Origin: Bacillota bacterium
GTDB taxonomy: Bacteria; Bacillota; Clostridia; Christensenellales; Aristaeellaceae
Length of the DNA: 10,879 nucleotides
NCBI GenBank assembly: GCA_023459675.1
Contig: JAEWTC010000193.1
Location: forward strand, 1 to 10,879
Direction: 5' to 3'
In this document: positions 7,170-10,879 of the stretch, one piece after another
Layout: every line of letters starts with the position of its first letter
How positions within the stretch are numbered: position 1 is the first letter of the stretch
Program-made: the position numbers and the translations under genes
Notes under the pieces: model-generated
What the model was told of the DNA's origin: nothing
What the model saw: only the letters and a program-made list of their open reading frames with translations
The model's database searches: none

Positions 7170-7197
7170 CTGAAAACCAACCGGATTGTGCTATAAT
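7170..7197 (+). promoter_or_regulatory. sigma-A-type extended -10 promoter of the MoxR operon
   Basis: TGCTATAAT at 7189-7197 is a perfect extended -10. The best -35 is CTGAAA at 7170-7175 (four of six matches to TTGACA, 16-nt spacing). Transcription should begin near 7203-7205. The promoter overlaps the first codons of a longer reading frame that could start at TTG 7186, so the MoxR protein must start downstream. Confidence 0.7.
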
Positions 7198-7213
7198 GGG
7201 GAAAACAACAACC

Positions 7214-7219
7214 GGAAGG
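7214..7219 (+). promoter_or_regulatory. ribosome binding site of the MoxR gene
   Basis: GGAAGG lies 5 nt before GTG 7225. An overlapping AGGTGG at 7223-7228 could instead serve GTG 7234. Both are downstream of the predicted transcription start, unlike the TTG at 7186. Confidence 0.5.
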
Positions 7220-7224
7220 CGCAG

Positions 7225-8187
7225 GTGGTTTCCGTGCAGACGTCGTTGACCGCAGAATTTGCCAAAAAGGTACAGGAAAATATCAGCCGCGTGATCGTAG
7301 GCCGGCAGGACGTGATCGAAAAGCTGGCCGCGGCGCTGATCGCCAAGGGCCACGTACTGCTGGAGGACGTGCCCGGCACCGGCAAAACGCTGCTGGCCCG
7401 GAGCCTGGCCAAATCCGTAAGCTGCCGGTTTGCGCGCATCCAGTTCACGCCCGACCTGATGCCTTCGGACGTGACGGGGTCCAGCGTCTACCAGCCGTCC
7501 ACGGGCGAGTTCGAGTTCAAGCCCGGCCCGGTGTTTACCAACATTCTGCTGGCGGACGAAATCAACCGCGCCACGCCGCGCACGCAGGCGGCGCTTTTGG
7601 AGTGCATGGAGGAGCGGCAGGTAACCGAGGGCGGCGTGACGCGGAAGCTGGAAGAGCCGTTTCTGGTAATCGCCACGCAAAACCCGTTGGAAATCCAGGG
7701 CACGTTCGCCCTGCCCGAGGCGCAGCTGGACCGCTTTTTGATGCGCCTTTCGATGGGGTATCCCGAAGGGGACGAGGCGGTGGGCGTGCTCAGCCGCTTT
7801 CTGAAGAACGATCCCATGGCGGCGCTTTTGCCCGTGGCCGCCGCCGCGGATCTGGTGGCGGCGCAGGCCGCCTGCCCGCAGGTGGAGGTATCCAAGCCCG
7901 TGATGCGCTACATCGCCGCCCTGTGCGAGCATACCCGGAAATCCGCGCAGGTGCTGCTGGGCGCAAGCCCGCGCGGGATGCTTGCGCTGATGCGCGCCTC
8001 GCAGGCGCTTTCCATCCTCCGCGGGCGGGATTTCGTCACCCCGGACGACGTAAAAGCGTTGGCACAGGCGGTGCTTGCACACCGGATCATCGTGCGCGGC
8101 GCGTACGGTAAAACCGGCGCGGCAACCGGCGTCGTTGCGGAAGCGCTTGCCGCAGTGCCCGTGCCCACGGAGGAACCGGGGGCATGA
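7225..8187 (+). CDS. MoxR-family AAA+ ATPase
   Basis: This is a MoxR-family AAA+ ATPase, about 320 residues from GTG 7225. Walker A is GTGKT at residues 51-55, Walker B is LLADEIN at 108-114, sensor 1 is ATQNP with N153, LDRFLMR carries the arginine finger near R170, and the sensor 2 GASPRG has R250. The lid domain runs to the end and includes DFVTPDDVKALAQAVLAHRI. MoxR proteins act as chaperone-like ATPases that mature or assemble envelope or enzyme complexes, often with a von Willebrand A or DUF58 partner encoded next door, as here. The frame could extend to TTG 7186, but a perfect extended -10 lies across those codons, so GTG 7225 (or 7234) is preferred. It overlaps the DUF58 gene by ATGA (8184-8187). 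The client protein is unknown. Confidence 0.93.
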   Translation: MVSVQTSLTAEFAKKVQENISRVIVGRQDVIEKLAAALIAKGHVLLEDVPGTGKTLLARSLAKSVSCRFARIQFTPDLMPSDVTGSSVYQPSTGEFEFKPGPVFTNILLADEINRATPRTQAALLECMEERQVTEGGVTRKLEEPFLVIATQNPLEIQGTFALPEAQLDRFLMRLSMGYPEGDEAVGVLSRFLKNDPMAALLPVAAAADLVAAQAACPQVEVSKPVMRYIAALCEHTRKSAQVLLGASPRGMLALMRASQALSILRGRDFVTPDDVKALAQAVLAHRIIVRGAYGKTGAATGVVAEALAAVPVPTEEPGA

Positions 8188-9269
8188 GCATTCTGGTTTT
8201 ACTTGCCGTATGCGCGGGGCTTGCCGTGCTGCAGGGCCTACTGTTGGGCCGGCCCGCGCTGCGCGGGGTGACGTACGAGCGGCGCTTTTCCGCCGCCTCC
8301 GCGGACGAGGGAAGCGTGGTGCAGATGATCGAGGTCATCCGCAACCGCAAGCTGCTGCCCGTGCCGTGGGTGAAGGCCGAGAGCCGCATTTCGCCCAACC
8401 TCCGGTTTCTGTCCCAAACGGATACGAAGGTATCGGGCGAGCGGTATCAAAAGAGCGTGTTTTCACTCCGGCCCTATCACCAGATTACGCGTACGCACCA
8501 GGTGCTTTTGCAAAAGCGCGGGTATTACCGGGCTGGGTCGGTATCGGTGCAGGCGGGCGACCTGTTTGGGCTGCACACGCCGCGCATGCAGGTGGATACC
8601 GGCGCGGCCATTGAGGTGCTGCCGCGCATGCTTTCGCCCGAGGAAATCCCCCTGCCTTCCACGCGCTGGCAGGGCGACCTGCTGGTGAAGCGCTGGATTC
8701 TGCCAGACCCCGTTTGGGTGAACGGCGTGCGGCCGTACGCCGCGGGGGACGAGCGCAAGGATATCCACTGGCGCGCCACCGCGCGCGCGGGCGTTTTGCA
8801 GGTGAAGGTGCACGAAAAAACGGCCGACCCCAAAATGCTGGTGATTATCAACGCGCAGATGAGCGAAAACCAGTGGGGAGACCTCATGGAATACGAGCAG
8901 CAGGTGGTGGAAACCATGATCTCGCTCACCTTCACGCTGTGCGTGACCGCGCTTCGAAACGGCGTGGAGGCGGGCTTTGCCGCCAACGTGCCGCTGGACG
9001 AGGGGGACGAGCCCGCCCTGCTGCTGCCCGCGAGATCGATAACGCGCGGGGAGGAGATCGCCTCCGCGCTATCCCACCTCACCCTGCGGCGGACGCGCAC
9101 CATTTTAAAGGTGCTCGACGACCTGTGCGGCTGCACGGGGCTGGATCTGCTGCTGCTGTCGGTCTATGATTCCGAGCTTCTGCAAAAGCGGATGGACGCG
9201 CTGCGCCAAAGCGGCAACACCGTAACCCTGCAATTGATCGCCCGTACGCAGGCGGAGGAAGCGGTATGA
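8184..9269 (+). CDS. DUF58 domain protein (MoxR partner), membrane-anchored
   Basis: This 361-residue protein has one hydrophobic segment near the N-terminus (about residues 3-22). A beta-rich region follows with QKRGYYRAGSVSVQAGDLFGL (110-130) and then the DUF58 signature RPYAAGDERKDIHWRATAR (183-201). The 215-350 region resembles the von Willebrand A-like core of the family (MLVIINAQ, then a C-terminal LDLLLLSVYD). DUF58 proteins are almost always encoded beside MoxR ATPases and are thought to be their partners or adaptors; no biochemical activity is established. The ATG overlaps the MoxR stop, with GGAGGA at 8169-8174 as its ribosome binding site. Its own stop overlaps the next start by ATGA (9266-9269), so all three proteins should be made together. 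Confidence 0.93.
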   Translation: MSILVLLAVCAGLAVLQGLLLGRPALRGVTYERRFSAASADEGSVVQMIEVIRNRKLLPVPWVKAESRISPNLRFLSQTDTKVSGERYQKSVFSLRPYHQITRTHQVLLQKRGYYRAGSVSVQAGDLFGLHTPRMQVDTGAAIEVLPRMLSPEEIPLPSTRWQGDLLVKRWILPDPVWVNGVRPYAAGDERKDIHWRATARAGVLQVKVHEKTADPKMLVIINAQMSENQWGDLMEYEQQVVETMISLTFTLCVTALRNGVEAGFAANVPLDEGDEPALLLPARSITRGEEIASALSHLTLRRTRTILKVLDDLCGCTGLDLLLLSVYDSELLQKRMDALRQSGNTVTLQLIARTQAEEAV

Positions 9270-10510
9270 ACCGGCGGCTGCTACCCAAGGCGTACGCGGC
9301 CCTGCAGCTCTACCTGGCGGTGCTGCCGCTGTTCGCGCTGCCCGCGGCCGCGCTGTTTCCAAACCGTCTTTGGCAAGCCGTGCTGCTGCCCGTTCCCGCC
9401 CTCGCGGCAACCTTCGCCATAGGTCTGCTGCCCGCTAAACGGCGCGTTCCCGCGCTGGTTGTTTCGCTCCTGCTCCTGGGCGGGGTCTGCGCCGCGCTGT
9501 TTTTACCGGAGGCGCCGCTTGGCATGCTCGTCTATCTGCCGTGCGCGGCGGCGATGCTTTTGTTCCTGCCCGCCATGGCGCGGCCCGCGCACCGGGAATG
9601 GCGCGTAACGCAGCTAGGGCTTGGCATTCTGTTGCAGCTGGTTGCGCAGTTTGTGAAAAACGATCCTATGTTTTCCGCCGTCGCCGCGCCGCTTGCCTGG
9701 GTATGCGCCGCCTATTTGATTGCGGCGGGGTTTTCGTACAACCGGAATATGCTGATGGATAACGACCCCGCCGCGGCCAAACCGCTGCTGCGCCAAAACC
9801 GGAGGCTGCTGGCGGGGCTGTGTTTGATCGCGCTGCTGCTGACCAACCTGCGGGCTGTGGCCGCCGCCGTGCGTACGGGCATACAGGCGGTTTTCCGCGC
9901 CGTAGTCGCGGCGGCGCTTTGGCTTGCGTCGCTCTTTCAGCCGGGTACGGGTTCAACCACCGCGGCGCCGGGTGGCAATCCGCTGGAAGGCCTGCCCGAG
10001 GGCGGGGAGCCCGGCGCGTTTTCCCGCATTCTGGAAATGATCCTGTACGTTTTGGCGGCGCTTGTGCTCGCGGCGGCGGCGTTCTTCGCGCTGCGCGCCT
10101 TGTACCGGCTGTGCAGGCGCGCGCTGCGCGCGCTGTACGCCCGGCTGCAGGAGTACCGGCAGCGCGTTGCCGCGGACGTATCGGATCAGTCCGACAGCCT
10201 GCTTAACTGGGAAGAGCTCCGCGCCGCCGCCCGCACTAGGCTCCACCGCCTGCAGCGGCGTTATCTGCCCACGCCGTGGGAAAAACTGACCCCGGCGCAG
10301 CGCGTGCGGCGCGTGTATGCTTTGCTGCTGCGCCGCGGCCAAACGCCAAACCCCGCGCAAACCGCGCGCGAAGCCCTGTCCGGCGGGGCGTTCTCCCTGC
10401 CGCCGGACACAGCCCAGGCGCTTGCCGCGCTATATGAGGAAGCGCGCTATTCCAGCCACCCCATTGCCCAAGCCCAGGCCGACGCGCTGCGCAAACGCGC
10501 CGGGGTATAG
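9266..10510 (+). CDS. multi-pass membrane protein with DUF4129-like C-terminus
   Basis: This 414-residue protein has about nine hydrophobic segments (near residues 11-31, 36-54, 62-80, 85-103, 114-130, 136-155, 181-200, 205-224 and 255-278). A Gly/Pro/Glu-rich linker lies at about 226-250. After the last helix, a basic cytoplasmic region ends in a domain at about 340-412 (LTPAQRVRRVYALLLRRG, then ALAALYEEARYSSHPI) resembling DUF4129, the C-terminal domain of TgpA-like transglutaminases. No transglutaminase core with its Cys-His-Asp triad is visible; the linker is far too short to hold one. It is the third gene of the MoxR-DUF58 operon, with GGAGG at 9254-9258 spaced 7 nt from the ATG. It may be the membrane scaffold on which the MoxR/DUF58 pair works. 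The DUF4129 assignment is by pattern and gene order. Confidence 0.85.
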   Translation: MNRRLLPKAYAALQLYLAVLPLFALPAAALFPNRLWQAVLLPVPALAATFAIGLLPAKRRVPALVVSLLLLGGVCAALFLPEAPLGMLVYLPCAAAMLLFLPAMARPAHREWRVTQLGLGILLQLVAQFVKNDPMFSAVAAPLAWVCAAYLIAAGFSYNRNMLMDNDPAAAKPLLRQNRRLLAGLCLIALLLTNLRAVAAAVRTGIQAVFRAVVAAALWLASLFQPGTGSTTAAPGGNPLEGLPEGGEPGAFSRILEMILYVLAALVLAAAAFFALRALYRLCRRALRALYARLQEYRQRVAADVSDQSDSLLNWEELRAAARTRLHRLQRRYLPTPWEKLTPAQRVRRVYALLLRRGQTPNPAQTAREALSGGAFSLPPDTAQALAALYEEARYSSHPIAQAQADALRKRAGV

Positions 10511-10513
10511 CCA

Positions 10514-10543
10514 AACGCCGGAAGCGATCAGGCTTCCGGCGTT
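10514..10543. terminator. hairpin between convergent genes, probable bidirectional terminator
   Basis: A perfect 12-bp inverted repeat, AACGCCGGAAGC (10514-10525) and GCTTCCGGCGTT (10532-10543), surrounds a 6-nt loop GATCAG. It lies 3 bp after the MoxR-operon stop and between two convergent genes. Neither side has a proper T tract (the minus-strand side has only TTT), so it is a suboptimal intrinsic terminator. A weaker 6-bp inverted repeat, GATGCG/CGCATC, lies beside it at 10547-10569. Confidence 0.65.
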
Positions 10544-10601
10544 GACGATGCGGTTCTTTGCCGCGCATCACGCGCAAGATTTCCAGAGAGCCGGCAAACG
10601 C

Positions 10602-10879
10602 TCACGCCTCGTTGAGCAGCTCGGCCTTTTTCGCGTTGAACTCTTCCTCGGTAATCGCGCCGGACTGGTAGAGCGCGTAATATTTCTGGATCAGCTCGGC
10701 GGCGGTTTCCACCGGGGTGGGAGGAGGCCCGTCCTCCAGATAATAATAGCCGGGCGCGGGTTCCAGCGTGCCGATGCAGATCAGCACGAAGTCGATCACC
10801 GCCCAAACGCCGAAGCCGCCTCCCGTGAAAAGCTTCAAAAGCCCGAGCCCCGTATATCCCAGATAAAAGCGGTCTACGC
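10602..10879 (-). CDS. TM2 domain plus SHOCT domain protein (5' end outside window)
   Basis: The visible part is about 91 residues and the frame is open to the right edge, so the start lies outside. Codons upstream of an internal TTG at 10838 read VDRFYLGYTGLGLLKL, the classic TM2-domain opening (DRFYLG motif, then a glycine-rich first helix). This continues through FTGGGFGVWAVIDFVLICIG, the second helix. After a Pro-rich linker, the C-terminal 30 residues (LIQKYYALYQSGAITEEEFNAKKAELL) are a SHOCT domain, a short helical oligomerisation or targeting motif of the form L-x-x-G-x-I-T-x-E-E-F. TM2-SHOCT proteins are small, mostly uncharacterised membrane proteins common in Bacillota and Actinomycetota. 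The gene converges on the MoxR operon and ends 58 bp beyond the hairpin. Confidence 0.88.
   Translation of the reverse strand, partial: VDRFYLGYTGLGLLKLFTGGGFGVWAVIDFVLICIGTLEPAPGYYYLEDGPPPTPVETAAELIQKYYALYQSGAITEEEFNAKKAELLNEA

Noticed and set aside
7150..8082. A 310-codon minus-strand open frame opposite the MoxR gene
   Set aside because: Its composition is typical of an antisense frame (many H, R, G, Q), it crosses both promoters, and the MoxR motifs on the plus strand explain the sequence.
8730..8790. Histidine in the DUF58 signature (DIHW in place of DIDW) as a lost key residue
   Set aside because: From memory, IHW forms are common in Bacillota DUF58 proteins, and no catalytic role is established for this position.

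Overview
The window is a chromosome-like stretch of high-GC DNA (my estimate by eye is about 60% G+C or more). It is densely packed with genes, uses strong AGGAGG-type ribosome binding sites and mixed ATG/GTG starts, and has consensus-like sigma-A promoters with extended -10 boxes. The gene families present are a TM2-SHOCT protein, a FetAB-type ABC exporter, a MoxR/DUF58/DUF4129 cassette and a methyltransferase of a type common in clostridia. Together these suggest a high-GC Bacillota (Clostridia-like, perhaps an uncultured gut lineage). The taxonomic call is inference. I see no tRNA, rRNA, CRISPR array, transposase, integrase or phage gene.

Layout. Positions 2-877 (+) hold the C-terminal part of a membrane protein whose start lies left of the window. 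It converges on, and shares a TTAA stop site with, a six-gene run on the minus strand. Read in transcription order from 7062 down to 874, that run is: a BcrA/DrrA-type ABC ATPase, an ABC-2 permease, a FetA-like ATPase, a FetB-like permease, a soluble KAP-family P-loop NTPase, and a class I SAM-dependent methyltransferase. The first four are separated by 8 bp or less, or overlap by ATGA, and look like one transcription unit. A 64-bp gap separates them from the KAP gene, which may have its own promoter. KAP and the methyltransferase are joined by an ATGA overlap.

Positions 7063-7224 form a divergent regulatory region. One extended -10 promoter drives the ABC operon leftward and another drives a rightward operon: MoxR AAA+ ATPase, DUF58 protein, and a multi-pass membrane protein with a DUF4129-like C-terminus (7225-10510). 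The rightward genes are joined by two ATGA overlaps. The operon ends at a perfect 12-bp hairpin, beyond which a TM2-SHOCT gene enters on the minus strand and runs off the right edge.

Working together. The left operon appears to pair two ABC transporters, one of unknown substrate and one of the metal/iron-export FetAB type. The right operon is the widespread MoxR-DUF58-membrane protein module, thought to act in envelope-linked chaperone or complex-assembly roles; here it has no transglutaminase domain. The least explained unit is the KAP NTPase, with a polybasic segment in place of the usual membrane insert and an extreme acidic tail, translationally coupled to the methyltransferase. It is the best candidate for something undescribed, though nothing here proves a joint function.
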